DNA of 64,000 nt, from the NCBI GenBank assembly GCA_016946835.1, contig JACVTC010000002.1, forward strand, positions 1,127,501 through 1,191,500. The letters run 5' to 3'. The DNA comes from Neocallimastix lanati (nom. inval.) (taxonomy: Eukaryota > Neocallimastigomycota > Neocallimastigomycetes > Neocallimastigales > Neocallimastigaceae). Positions 1-13,900 of this stretch are shown here, one piece after another. Below the pieces are notes generated by a model. That model saw only the letters and a list, made by a program, of their open reading frames with translations, ran no database searches and was not told where the DNA came from. Within the stretch, counting starts at the first letter, position 1. Each line of letters begins with the position of its first letter. The translations under genes were made by a program, and so were the position numbers.

Positions 1-1881
1 AATCACCATTTCTCATCCATTCTGAATTATCCAAACTAATTTTTTATATTTAAAATTTAAAATTAATATATTACTGCATTATTCCTTAATAATAGTTTTT
101 TTTTTTTTTTTTTTTTTTTTTCTAATCATTAATTTCTTTCATTTTAATTATTAATATCTTTTTTATATAATATTTTTCCGATTTAAGTTTATTATACATA
201 TATTATGTTATATACATAAAAATGATTTCTTATGAATTTCATATTTATTATTTATTTATTTATTCTTTTTTTTTTTTTTATTTATTTAATTGTTATTCCT
301 TTAATAATTAAAATATCTTTGAAAATATTTTTAATATTTGTTAATTAATTTAATAATTTAACATCAAATGATTGTTTATTGGAGAAATATTTTAACATTT
401 TAATTGAAATGTATGATCAATTAATATTATTTCATTTTTTTTTTTTTTTCTTTTTTTTTCATTTCTTTAATTAAAATTTCCAAAATTAAAGTAATATTTA
501 ACTTACACTAATACGGTAGCCTCTAAAACCATTATTACTTTATATATCAATATTACGAATATAACAAAAAAATAATCCAACGAGTACGAAATATATTTAA
601 TAGTATATTTAATAGTATTAATTTAAAATTGTTTTAGGAATATATATAATATTATTAATATTATTATCAATTATTGATATATATTATTATTGCAATTGAA
701 TTTTTTACAAGAAAGGTTAAAAATAAAATTATGTTTATTATTTTAATTATTGAAAACAAATAATTGAATTTCATTTGTTAAATTTTATATTATATTGTTA
801 ATAGTATTTTTTTGTAATAATTATTGAATGAAGAGTAATTAAAATGTCATAAAACAAATTTTTCAGTTTCAACATTTTAGTTATATTATAATTTTTTAAA
901 TAAAATATATATGTATAAAAATTAAAAAAAAAAATAATAATAATAATATTATATATATGTAAGTTTAGTATATATATTTTGTAATGTTAATATTTTATAA
1001 AATTTCTTTTATTTTATATATTAACTTCTATTTCTAAAAAGAATTATATATTTTTAACAAAATATTTTTTTTTTCATATATATATATATAATTTGAATCT
1101 ATATATTACTATAAAAACAATTTTTTTCTTTTTTTTATAAATATATATATATATATATATATATAATTTAACACATTCAAATTTCCTTTTTTTCTTTATT
1201 TTATTTTATTTGATTTATAATATTTAAAAAAGTTTTCTTTTCTTTATACATGATCAATTATTAAAAGTTTATGAACTTAATATTTTACGATCATAATTAA
1301 AAATTTTATGTTCGCTTTTCAAATATATACCTTATTTTTTCTTCTTCTTTGTATTAAATTTTAAACTAAATAAACAATATTATTTAAATAAAATAATATT
1401 ATTTAAAATAAAGAAAAAAAATAAAAGAATTAAAAAATAAAAATATAATATAATAAAATTTAAAAATTAATATTATTATTAAAATTTAAATAAAAACAAT
1501 TTAATATTAAATTATTATTTATTATAGTTTTTATTTATTATTTAACATATCAAAATTATAATATATTAATGAAATATAAAATTCATATAAAAAATAATTT
1601 ATTATATGTTCATATATTATATTCCATATAATATTTAATTAATTTTAGTTGCTTTTTTTTTAATTCTAATTTAATTATTTTGTTTTGTTGAATTATCCAT
1701 ATTACATTATTAATACATTATTATAATACGTTATATATTTTTTAATACAATAATTAATAAATTTTAGTAAGAACGACAATTTAGAGATGAAAAATTAATC
1801 TAAAATTAAAAATAATCTTAATTTCATATATATTTACCTATTTTATTCATATTTTAATTAATTTTCTTATATCTTTTTTTA
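1..1881. other. A+T-rich intergenic DNA
   Basis: No coding frame of plausible length or composition is visible on either strand. The stretch holds poly(T) runs (for example around 98-121 and 435-460), short AT dinucleotide arrays (around 1075-1090 and 1140-1165) and AAT/TTA-rich sequence. I see no recognisable gene or RNA. Confidence 0.7.
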
Positions 1882-1895
1882 TTTATATAAAAGAT
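1882..1895. repeat. Target-site duplication, left copy (SINE-like element)
   Basis: TTTATATAAAAGAT is repeated exactly at 2258-2271 on the other side of the element. In DNA this A+T-rich a 14-mer match alone is modest evidence, but its position at both edges of the G+C-rich island is telling. Confidence 0.6.
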
Positions 1896-2257
1896 TTTTT
1901 TTTTATAGATTGAAGACTTATATCTCCCCCATATGTTGATATGGATGTATGATTAACTGCCAAACCGGTACGGCGTCGACGCTCGCAAAAGAAACTCCAG
2001 TATAGAAGTACTCTACATGATCCTCGCGGGAAAGCAGAACCCTATAGGTCACCTCCTTGCCATCCCAGAGGAGCTGGACACTGTAATCCTCTCAGACAAG
2101 GCTTACGCAATGGGATTCTTAAAGTGTTAGAAATATAGAAAACATACCTACCTGAGTATCATTTAACCCCTATCCTTTCACGAAAAAACTAGAGGGAAAA
2201 ATCGTGAAGATTTGATACTGACGGGGGTCGATCCAGAGACCTTTGGTATGATAAGTC
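1896..2257 (-). mobile_element. SINE-like retroelement with A-tail and target-site duplication
   Basis: A G+C-richer island of about 350 bp sits abruptly in A+T-rich DNA. On the minus strand it begins with AAGACTTATCATACC near 2259 and ends in an A-run (plus-strand T-run at about 1896-1904). The 14-mer TTTATATAAAAGAT lies directly outside both ends (1882-1895 and 2258-2271), as expected for a target-site duplication. It has no long open frame, so it would be non-autonomous. A weak B-box-like string (GGATCGACCCC) lies near its 5' end, but no good A box is in place, so a tRNA origin is not shown. The terminal AAGACTTAT/ATAAGTCTT strings also form a short inverted pair; a DNA transposon is the alternative, but the A-tail favours a retroelement. 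Confidence 0.6.
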
Positions 2258-2271
2258 TTTATATAAAAGAT
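2258..2271. repeat. Target-site duplication, right copy (SINE-like element)
   Basis: Exact second copy of the 14-mer at 1882-1895, adjoining the inferred 5' end of the minus-strand element. Confidence 0.6.
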
Positions 2272-2796
2272 ATATATATTAAATTTAGTTAATATATATA
2301 CTGAAATTCTTTTCATTTTAAAGTTATTTATCTCTTTGAAATTAAATTTCTTTTATACCTATTAACTTTTTCATCTAATTTATACAACATAATTATACTA
2401 AATAATATTTATTTATAATTACAAAAATTTTTAATAATGTAATTATTAAAGTAATTATATATATATATATTTTTTTTTTTTAAACATTAGGGTTTATTAT
2501 ATATATAAATATTTCAAAAAGGTTTAAAATAATACTTGTAATACATTTTAATATTATATAAAAAAAACAAAATACATAATTTATATTTAAACTTTTATTA
2601 ATATATATATCAAAAATTTTTTATTTAAAGATAAAACGGATAAAAAAAAAAAGATAATATTTAATGATAAGTAAAAATAATTATTTAAAAAAAAATATTA
2701 TATATATATAATATTATTTAAAAAATTATTTTATATCTATATATATATAATATTTTTGATTTATTTAGAAAATATTAAGAAGAAAAAAAATTAAAG

Positions 2797-2827
<31 letters not shown>

Positions 2828-3189
2828 TATTTATATATATTAATAGTAATAGATTTTAGAGATTTTAGATTATATATATAATATTTTCTTTTCTTTCTAC
2901 TTTTTCATTCAAAATTTGTATGTATTATAAATACATATATATTGTAAAATATTTAAATACATTTACAAATATTATTTAAAATATGTGAAATATATATGAA
3001 TAAAAACTTTATATTAGTTCATCTTAATGTTATTTAATATTAAATCCTTGAATCATAATAATTAAATTATATTATATTTTGAAACTAATGAAAAGAAAAT
3101 ATACATATATATATTTTTTAATATAAAGTTTTTAAAAAATTGTTAAATTTTAATATTTTTAATAACAATTTATTATTATTAAATTAATT
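2272..3189. other. A+T-rich intergenic DNA
   Basis: Dominated by AT dinucleotide arrays (2455-2470, 2699-2712, 2812-2832) and A-runs. No gene seen. It lies 3' of the minus-strand gene ending at 3190. Confidence 0.7.
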
Positions 3190-5025
3190 TTAATAGTCAT
3201 AGGGTTTATAATCTTCATTTAATACTGTAACATCCCATTTACCCCGAACTCCTCTTAAGAATTCTTTTGTCCATGGAAAAATTTTAACTGTTACTCTACG
3301 AATACCAGCTTCTTTCAATACCCAAAGCCAGTAATTATCTATAGCCCACCAACGACCATCTCTTGGATCTTGAATTACTCTTAATTCTGGTAATTGATTA
3401 AAAGATATTGATTTATTTCGAACTCCTCGAACAAGATCTCTAACATTAGTATCAGTTTTTATATGAACAGAAACAGTACTTGTTGTAAAACGTACTGTAA
3501 ATGGATTAAGATAAGGTTTCCTTCCTGGTTTAAAGTCATTAATTTCGTCTGTAAGAGAGGAATGATGACGGAATGCTGAATGATAATTATTATACTGTAA
3601 GAAATAAGATTTTTTTGTTCCAGAACATAATACAATATTTTTAATATTCTTATTTCTATGAATTAAATTATCTTGTAAAAAGGAAGATAATCCATTACTC
3701 CAAGTATAATAACCATTTCTTTGTATGGAATATGATTTCATATGATTCTTATTATCATAATTATTATTAATTATCATATTTCTTCTAATGACCCATTCTT
3801 TTCTTCCAGAAATCGTGACATCTTCTATGTATCGTGGATAATTACTTAATTCTGCTTCTAATGAATATGGAATTTCACTAAAAGCCACCTGACCATCACA
3901 GAAAATAACAACCCATCCATTATTACGACAAAAAGTAACTTTTGATACAGTTCCTTTAGTATGATGTTTTTCTAAAAGTGTATGTAAAGAAACAATTGTT
4001 GTTCTCCAAGCAATAGAACCATCAGCAAATCTTACAAACCAACACCAACCATCATTACTCATGGAAAGCCATGTTACAGGTATATTTGGATATATTTTTC
4101 TTTGAATCTTTATATTTATATATATATATATATATTATATGTAAGAGAGACGTATATAAATAATTTAATGAATTATTATTATAAATATTATATATTAAAT
4201 TAAATTATTAAAAAATAATATTAATTAAATTGAAAGATAGTTATATATATATATATAAATTTCATAATATTTGATAAAAATAAAATTAATATTTAATTAA
4301 TTTAATTACCTCAAGTCTCCATTGTAAAAATGTTGGTATATTATTCCATGATTCTTTACCATCTTCATATTGAATATACCATGAATCTCTTGTACCAAAA
4401 ATTAATATTTTTATTTTCTTTTTAGGTGAAGGTATTGGATAGGTAGCACGAATTTCACGAGGGGCATCATCAAATAATGAAGATTCATCTTGTAGTGAAT
4501 ATTCATTTAAATCTTCTGTTATTTTTACATTACTATTTTGATTGGTATATTCCTCTTTATTATTATATTCTACTGATGGTAAAGTATTACTCATGAATCT
4601 ATCATAAGAATTTTCGATATATTGTAATTTTTCCATGGAATTCATAGTATCAATATCATTTTCTGTAATATCTGTATCTTTATTATTTGTTAAAGTTGGT
4701 ATTTCATCGTTACTTTCCCTGTTTACCAAATTTGAATTTGAAGGATCTTTTAAAGTAGTATCATTATTTATTCCACTATTCATATTTCCATCGGATTTAT
4801 TCATTGATTTACTATTATATTTAGATGTCCTTTTTGATTCTGAATTTTCTGAAATTTCTGAAGTCTCTGTAACAGATTGTGTTGTTGTACCAGATTCCAT
4901 TTCAGATTCATACTGTGAACTTCCATTAGTATCATATGTTTTTGATATTGATTCACTATTAGATGTTGATGATGATGTGGAGGAGGAAGATGAATATTGT
5001 GAATTTCTTTCTGATAGTTCATTAC

Positions 5026-5072
<47 letters not shown>

Positions 5073-5881
5073 GGATTATTATTAACATTCATATTTTCTT
5101 TAATTTCATTTAGAGAATAATTAATATTTGATAAATTATAAGCAGATGGTTGGTGATCATATTCATTACTATTATTTATATTTTTATTTATAATATTTTC
5201 TTCTGATATAGATGCTAAACTTTGTTCTATTGGTCTCTTTAATAAAATATTTTGACTAACATCATCATTTGTTTCATATGAAGTATTATTTGCAACAACA
5301 TCATCTATATCAAAGAAATTAATACCACTATGTTCATTATCTAAAGCTTTACCATAAAATGAATTATCCGGACCAGCTGAGTAGCGACGATGATGTTCAG
5401 TGTTTAATGAAGATGCTGAATGTCTGTTTATTTGAGATGAATAACGTCTATGGGATAGAATACTCTTATCTACATCTGAAAATGATATTGAATTTACAGA
5501 ATTGGTATCCCTAATTCTCTTACCATAACTTTCATTTCGTGGTTTAATTTTTGGTGGTACCTCATCATTAATAGCTGCATAATCAATATCAAATTTATTA
5601 TTGTTATAACTAATATCATCATCATCATAACTATTATTAACATAATTTAGATTAGGAGGAATAGCAGGTGTTAATTGACCTCCAACATATATTGTAATTC
5701 CTTTTTTTTTATTTTTTGTTTCTAATTCATTATCAAAATGTGTACGTATTGGTAAATCAATATATTTTTGTTGAAATATAACAGGAGCAATATTATTTTC
5801 ATCATCAACATCGTCAACATCAGAATGATATTTATTCCTATTCTTTTTGTATTTTTTTCCAGTACAAAGTGATAACAACAT
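3190..5881 (-). CDS. Low-complexity protein with W-x-DG repeats and a ParB/Srx-like C-terminal domain
   Basis: Two exons: 5881-4310 and 4107-3190, with an intron at 4309-4108 (GT donor after a GAG codon, AAG acceptor, frame kept), giving about 829 aa. Joining the exons makes a continuous repeat region (exon 1 ends WRLE, exon 2 opens IQRKIYP), which supports the splice. Residues 1 to about 490 are rich in Asn, Ser, Asp and Glu, with a poly-Asn tract encoded by (ATT)n at about 5027-5070. From about 490 there are several repeats of the form W-[FIV]-x-[FY]-x-DG-x-x-[AS]-W/F followed by IP-x-x-L. The last 110 residues contain VRFTTSTV, then a D-G-R-x-W-W-x-I-D-N-x-x-L-W-V-L-K-E-A-G run, recalling a eukaryotic motif and the ParB/sulfiredoxin pattern 'G-x-x-x-I-x-G-x-R-R-x-x-A-x-x-A-G'. 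I do not know a named family or function. No signal peptide or membrane segment is evident. Confidence 0.75.
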
Positions 5882-6578
5882 CTTTTATATATATGATTTT
5901 TTTTGAATATAATGTAATTAATATAATAAATATCATTTATATAAATTAAAATAAATATTTTTATTTAATATTAACGTCATTTTTATTTTCAAAAAAAATT
6001 AACAATATAAATATATTTTTATTATAACTAATTTTTATGTATATAATGTATATAAAAATTTTACATATATTTTTACCTTAAATTATTATTTCTTCTCAAA
6101 AAAAGTAGTATTGTAATTTCTCTTATTAATATTTAATTATTAAAATTTATATTTAAGAAAAATGGATTATTATTTAAATTATTATTATTATTATTATTAT
6201 AATTATTATTATTATTATTATTTCAATTATCTTTTTATTTTTGATAATTGCTTATTATTATTTTACTATACTTTATATATTAAATATTAATTTTTTTTTT
6301 TTTTAAAGAAAATTAAGTTTCATTTCAATATCTTTGAATTAATCTACTAGTTTTAAATAATCTTTTATTTTTTAATTAAAAAAAATAAGAAAAGAAAAAA
6401 ATGATATTAAATGTAAAGAACTCTATTGAAATAATATTATCTATCAAAAAAAATTACATTATCAATTCTATTAAAACTTAAAATTATAATTTTGAAAATA
6501 GAATATCCAAAAACATAATTGAAAAGTAATATTGATTTCTTTATTAAAACAACAAGTAAAAATACTTCTATTCTTATG

Positions 6579-6630
<52 letters not shown>

Positions 6631-8620
6631 AAGAAAGAAGAAAAACAAGAAGAATATATTTAAAAGTTACCAGTTTGATTGAAACTAAAAATTTAAATAA
6701 AACAAAATGTTAAAAAAAATAGTTTTAATTAATATATTTTATATTATAAATCGAAATTAAACTAATTATATAAAAAAAGTCAAAATTAAAATTTTTATAT
6801 TAATTAAAAAAATTTTTTTTATTATTTTACCTTTTATTTTTATTTTTTTTTTTTTTTTAAATAAAATACATTAAATAATATATGTGTAAATATATTTTTT
6901 TTATTAAAATTCCAAAATAATAATATTAAAAATAATAATAAATAATAATAAATTGTAATTAGCAAAAAATATTAAAACTTATAATTGATATATAATAAAT
7001 TATATAAAATGTTATATAATATATAATATTTCATAATATAATATTGTTATAATATTTATATATATTAGTTTATAAATTTAAATTTTTTATATAAAATTAA
7101 TTAAAGTCATACTTTTTAAAATATAATATATAATCTCTTTTTTCTACAGAAAAAAAAATGAAAATATTAGAATATTATACTTTTTATGTTTTATAAAATT
7201 TATATACTTTTTATTTTAATCTCTTTTTTTTTATGGTAAAATCTTTTTTAATGAAATTTAATCAAAAAGTCCATATATATTTCCATTTTTTTTTTACGAT
7301 TAATTTTAATAATTAATTATTGTAAGAAAAAAAAAAAAAAAAAAGAGTTACATAAATTTATATTTTAGTATAACAAAATTTTTATTTCATTAAATATTTC
7401 ATAGTATGAAGGTAAAATTTTTATTTTTCTATTATATAATTAATGATTTTTTATTCTATAAAGTAAAATTTTTAATATAATTTTTTTTATTGAATAATTA
7501 ATTTATTAAGAATAAAAAATTTTAAATAATTAAATTTAAAAAAATTAAATTTATTTTTTTTAATTAATTTTATAAATAATATATTGGATATATATATTGT
7601 AATCAATTGAGAGTATTTCAAAAGAATAAATAAAATTTATAAAATTAATTTATAATTTTTAAATGTAATATACTTTTAAAGTTCTAAATAGTTTATTATT
7701 AATTAAAGAAAATTTAATAATTAAATGATACTGATACAATTATTAATAATATTAACATTATTAATATATTAACACCACTATTATTTAGTTGGAAAAAAAA
7801 GAAAGATAAAATAATTTTCTTTTTGAAGTTTTAAATAGTTTATTATTAATGATTAATTAAAGAAATTTAATAATATGATGATGATATAATTATTAATAAT
7901 ATGAATATCAATAACTAACCATTGTTTAGTATGAAAAAAAAAAAGATTATAAAAAAAAATTTTTTTTTAAACTAGAAATATTTAATATATAATTCATTAA
8001 ATAAAAATTTTATTTATATTAAAAACAAAAATTGAAATACAATAAAATCATTATTTAATAATATATAATGGATAAATGTAATAATGAAATTGTAGTTTAT
8101 AACAAAGAAATATGAAGAAAAAAAAGTTAATACTATAAACTTTGATTTAAATAATATTTTCTATCCAATAAAAAAGAAAAATAGAATTATTTTATTTTAA
8201 TAGCAATTTTTAATTTTGATATAATAATATTATAATTATTAATTATTTTTAATAGTTCATTTAAATAGATATTTCCTTTTTTATAAATTTAATGAAAATA
8301 TCAAAAGATTTCAATTCAAAAATAATACAAAAAAGATAATTAATAATAATAATAATAAAAATAAAAATCTGTATGATTTTTTAATATTAAATATTATAAC
8401 TTAAAACTTCTTATTCTGTATTAGTGTTTATAACTTAACGTGATAATTATAATGAAATGTAAACTGTTAGAATAGATTATAATTTGAAATGCGTAAATAT
8501 TTATACTTATATTTACATTTTGATATTACTATTTATTTGTTTGTAAATACAATTAATATAAAAGAATTAAATAATGCTTCATGTATTCAAAGCATCATAT
8601 ACATATATTACAATCAAATT
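5882..8620. other. A+T-rich intergenic DNA
   Basis: Contains an A-tract of about 50 bases near 6578-6628 (it creates a spurious poly-Lys frame), ATT trinucleotide arrays at 6180-6220 and several poly(T) runs. No gene supported. Confidence 0.65.
7681..7950. repeat. Degenerate tandem duplication, unit about 145 bp
   Basis: The segment starting near 7683 (AAATAGTTTATTATTAAT, then AAAGAA, TTTAATAAT and an imperfect ATTATTAATAATAT) recurs from about 7829 in the same order, each copy ending in a short A-run. The copies have diverged by substitutions and small indels. Function unknown. Confidence 0.5.
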
Positions 8621-8966
8621 TGGCAATAGGGCTTCCAGTCTCTCTCTTAAACGTATCAGACTCTCATTAAATTCTTTGTCGACGTCTTTCTCTAAGCAAA
8701 ACTAATATGAAAGACATTCACTCTACGCCGCCTTTTACAACGGGCTACTTTTCAGTGATTTCATGGATCATCATAGAGGGAGGAACAACTACACAAATCC
8801 TCTCACAGATCAAATACTCTCTCACAAGCAATTATATAGTCTAACAACAGGATCACTTATCATGGAGAGCGAACACTAACTTCATTTATAGAGAAAAACG
8901 CTCTGGAAAGATAAAAATCGCCCCATTTAAATTCAGGAGATGGTCACGGGTTAATCCAGAAATTAT
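8621..8966 (-). mobile_element. SINE-like or decayed element, probably related to the one at 1.9 kb
   Basis: Another G+C-richer island of about 345 bp without a coding frame. Read on the minus strand it shares short blocks in the same order with the 1.9-kb element: TCTGGAT followed by ACCC and GT; CGATTTTT; GAGAGGATT; and TTTTGC followed by GTCGAC. Between the blocks the two differ, so this is an old or subfamily-level relationship. I find no clear tail or target-site duplication; orientation follows the 1.9-kb element. Confidence 0.4.
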
Positions 8967-10769
8967 ATGTGTATTATAAATAATAATTAAATAATTATAA
9001 CAATATTTAGTATTATCGCTCAAAAAAAATTAATTTTACAACATATTAATAATAGATTTATTTAACTATAAATCTATAAAATAAATAATTATTATCTAAT
9101 GAAAAATAGATATTCAATTTAATCATTTAGGAAATAAAATTAACGTTCTAATAGTTATAATAAAAATTAATAAGTGATATATTTAAACAAAACTTAATAA
9201 AATATATATATATATATATATAATTGAAATTTCTAAATAAAAAATTTAAAAATTATAAAAATTTTCACTTTATTTATTATATTTATTATTATTGTTTATT
9301 AATATTATTTATAATTATTATTATTCTATATAATATTAATATATAGATATTAGTTACTTCATTATTATAAATTTCAATATATGAAATAATTTAATGAACT
9401 TTATTGAGATGTTAATTTTTATCTTTTTTAAAAAAAAAAAAAAAATATTGATATATTATGTAATGCTTCCATAAAATACTTTATTATGGTACATATTTTT
9501 AAATTTTATTGTCACACCTAAAATATTAATTAATAATATGATTAGGTTAATAAAATTTTGAATATAGTAATATTGTGATACATAAAATATGTTTATAGTA
9601 ATATTGAAACTTTTTAATGTTTGTAATATTAATAATGATAGCTAGCAAATTCGAAGATGATTAACTTATAGGAAATTATCAAAAATAGACATTTTTTATT
9701 TGAAAAACAAAAATAATAATAATTTTGTAATATTATTAATGCTATTTATATATAAATGATTTTTTTTTTAAAAAAAAAAAAAAAGTTTATTGTCATTTCA
9801 TATAAAACTAAAATATTAATTATATTGAATATTTTAGTATTATTTTAATATTCCTTGTAAATTTTTTTTTCTTGAATACTTTTATATATATATATATATT
9901 TAATATATTTAATGTTCTATAATTTTTATAATATTTTAATGTTTGAATTCTTATTTATTTTTTAAATATACAAATTATACATTTATTATTATTATTATTA
10001 TTATTATTTTTTTTTTTTTTTTATCTTTTTTATTTGTAATAAAGTATTTTTTTTTTCTTCGGGTTTTTTTTTTTTAAATAATTGTATAATAATAATATAA
10101 AAATTATAGTATTAAGTATGTATATTGATTTGTTATATGTAATAATGTTCTTATATATATATATAAAATTTCAATATTTATATTAAATAATATTTGATAA
10201 TAACAGAATTTAATCAAAATTAAATTTTTTTAAATTTTTGAATTATATAAATAAAATTTATATATACAAATATATTTTATTATATGTATTATATATATTA
10301 TTAGTTTTATTTTATTTTATTATTATTATTTTTTTTTAAAAAAAAAAAAAAAAATAAACAAAACAAAAAATATTATAAAATATTATATAATTATTATAGT
10401 AATAATAATTATTATTATTAGTATTATTATATACATATACTATGGAAACTGTCAATTTTTAATATTAAATATGTATATTTCATATATGAAATATACAAAA
10501 TCTTTTATATTATATTAAAAAGAAAATAAAATAGGAAATTTTATTATTGAAAAATAAAATTTAATAAAACTATTAATTCAATTATAACTTTTTTGTTGTA
10601 TAGTTATAGTATAATTATTAACATTTTTCTTTTAAATTTAAATTTCATTTAAGAAAAAATAAAAAAATATATACATATATTTTCTTTTAATATATAATAT
10701 ATGTGTATATTTTTGAGATAATAAGAATTATTTGGAAAAGTCGGGTTATTTTTTTGAAATTTAATATAA

Positions 10770-10808
<39 letters not shown>

Positions 10809-10940
10809 CAAGTAATATCAATTGTAAAAGTTCATTTTGGGAAATTATTGTATTGGAGTTTTTTACTTTAATTTTAAATTTCTTTTTTTTTTTTTTCTTC
10901 TTTCATTTTTCTTTGTTTTACCAAATAAATATTATCATAT
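8967..10940. other. A+T-rich intergenic DNA upstream of CCDC61
   Basis: Homopolymer and AT/ATT-rich sequence (T-runs at about 10004-10022, A-runs at 9430-9444 and 9769-9784, AAT array at 10780-10806). No gene or recognisable promoter element can be separated from background. Confidence 0.65.
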
Positions 10941-13900
10941 ATGATACAAAACGACGAGGATACTTTCGATTTAAATGAAAAAGTTTTAATAACTTTTAAA
11001 AATGAGGAATATATATTGAATGCTTATGCATTGCTATCAAAAGATGGAGGACTGTCGTCAAATGAATCATTAGTTATTAGTATTACAAAAGAATCCACTA
11101 ATGAAATATGGAAAGGGAAATATACTAATAATTGTAATAATTTAATTAATTTTAATTAAATATATTTAATTATATAATAATATTTATTAATTTATTAATA
11201 AAAAAGTGAAAATTAAATTAATAATTATTTAAAAATAGCAATCATAACTACTACTACTACTAATAATAATAATAATATAATAATAATAATAATAAATAAA
11301 TAAATATATACACACATATATATATATATTTATTTTTTAAGATGTTGAGGAAATTACTAAGAAAACAGGAAACTTTAAAAAGTTTTCCATATTTATTGAA
11401 ATGCTTTTTTCGGCAATTAAAATGGTTAATATTATAATACAATATGATATAATATATGAAATAAATTAACTTTTTTTTTAAACATATTTTATTTATAAAA
11501 AATTGAAACCATATAATTAATTTTTTTTTTTTATATTGATGACATAATAAATAATAGAGCTCTAAAACTGTTGCACTGGATTTATTAACATTAGAAGATG
11601 TACAGAAATTAAAAGAAAATAGTGATGAGAATGAGAGAATTGGTACAGCGGATAGCAATAGAAGTAATAAATCTTCAAGAAAAAAATTATTTTTAATTTT
11701 AACCTATTCTGCTGCATTTGACAGGTATATGTATATATATATAAAAAATATAAAAGAAAAATATTTATAAATTATATTTATAAATATATTATAATAATTA
11801 AATTTCATATTATTTTTAATATAAATTTATCATTATGTATATAAATATTTAATATAATTTTTTTATTTTTTAATTTTATTATTATTATAATTATTATTAT
11901 TATCATTATTATTATTTTAAAGAGTTCATTATCCATTACCGTTAACATTTCAAGGTTTTGAGGATGAAATGGATAGTATAGCAGTAGTAGAAAAATTAGA
12001 AAAAGAAATTGAAAATTTAAAAAATGAAAAAGATAATAATATTAATGAAATCTCAAAGGTTTAAATCAATTTTTTAAATTAAAAATTATTATATATATTT
12101 TTATATAGAATTTTTTATATCATAACGTATAACTCATTCTAATTAATAAAAAAATTTAATAAGCTTCTTCGAGAAAATGATAAATTAAAATATGAAGTAA
12201 AACAATTACAAGATCTAAAGTATAAATTATATATATTATGCTAATATATTAAAATTCAATTTAATTTTATAATATCTCGATCATTATATTAATTTATACA
12301 TGTATTTTGTTATTTTAAAAAAAATAAAAATAAAAGTCAAGGTTCAACATTAACAGTCTTTAACAATGCATTTGAAGAAAAAATAGAATTTAATTTAAAT
12401 AGAGTATCTAAATTTGTTAATAAAGAATTTGATGTTATATTAAAGCTTTATAAACAGAAAAAAGTAAGAATTTAAATATTATTATTATTATTATTATTTT
12501 TTTTTTTTTTTTTTTTTTTACTTTTGTATATATAATAATAATTATTTAATCTTTTTATTAAATTATATTATTTATTTTATAATATTATTTAGATGCAAAG
12601 TTTAATGAAGGACAAATTAGTGACCTTACAAAAATATGTTTTAAAAGCATTTGTATGTTTACAAATAAATATTATTATGATTTATTCTTTCTTAGAAGAA
12701 AAATAAATCTTTGTATTAAAAATTTATATATATATATATATATATATATTTTAATTAAATAGACAAAATATGAAAAGGATAAGAAAAAATTAGAAAAAGA
12801 ACTTAAGGAGAAAAATAATGAAATTGATGAATTAAAGAAAAAAGTAAAAAATTTACAAATTAGAAAACAAAATTTCTCAAATGAAATATCATCAAAATCT
12901 CTTTCCAAACAGAGATCAACATCTCTTACAAAGCAAAGATCTACATCAATACCTTCTATTAATAAGTAAATATTAATATTGGATAATTAAAATTATTATT
13001 AATAACATAATTTTGCTTTTATAATATTTATTATTTTTTTCTAAAAAATTATTTAATTTTTATTTAATTTGTTAAAGGGAAGTGAAATCTTCAGGTTATA
13101 ATAAACCATCAGGATATAATATTATTAAGTCAAAACCATTAAAACCATCATATTTAATGAGAGATAAGAATAAAAGTAAATATATAAATACAATAAAATA
13201 TATATAAATTAATAAATAATAAAATATTTAATAATTTTAATATTTAATATTTAAATTTTTAATAAAAGGGAGTACAAGTAAAGTTAGTAGAAATAGTTCT
13301 GTATCATCTTTTAAGCGTTTTGATCCAACAGCGTAATTATTATATATAAAAATATTAATAAGGAAAATAAAATATATATACATACATATATATATATATT
13401 AATTCATTAATATATAAATATCTAAATTTTATGATATATTAGATACGTGAGAGAAAGAGAACAAAAATTAGAAGAAAGAAGAGCCAGAAGGTAAAGAAAT
13501 AAAAAAAAATAATAAATAAATAGTTTAAAATTAAAATTTAAATTTAAATATATACATTAAAATAATAATATTAATTATAATAAATTTAAAAAAAAAATCA
13601 AAAAAATTAAATTTTTTAATAATATTAATTTTTAAATATTATAAATAGTCGTGAAATATCAAAATCAAGATTTTCAAGAAATAATTCACTTGGAGTGATA
13701 TCAAATGCTTCATCAAGCAGAAGCTTAAGTAAAAATAATTTAAAATCAAGTTATAGTTCAGGCTCATTGTATGTATCAAGATCAAAATCTATAGATAGAA
13801 ATACTATGGCGAAAAAGAAGATGAATTCTGAAGCAAATCTTTATGGTTCAAGATATAACAGGAGTTCCTCAACAATGAGAAATAGTGCTTCAAAAATTTC

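Noticed and set aside
4635-5120. 161-codon plus-strand frame rich in Ser, Leu and Val
   Set aside because: It is antisense to the Asn/Ser-rich exon on the minus strand; the poly-Leu stretch is the complement of the (ATT)n poly-Asn tract.
6519-6713. Small Lys-rich frame
   Set aside because: It is created by an A-tract of about 50 bases and has no protein-like flanks.
11260-11658. Minus-strand frame over the 5' part of CCDC61
   Set aside because: It spans two introns of the plus-strand gene and is mostly AT-rich codons; the plus strand carries the family motifs.
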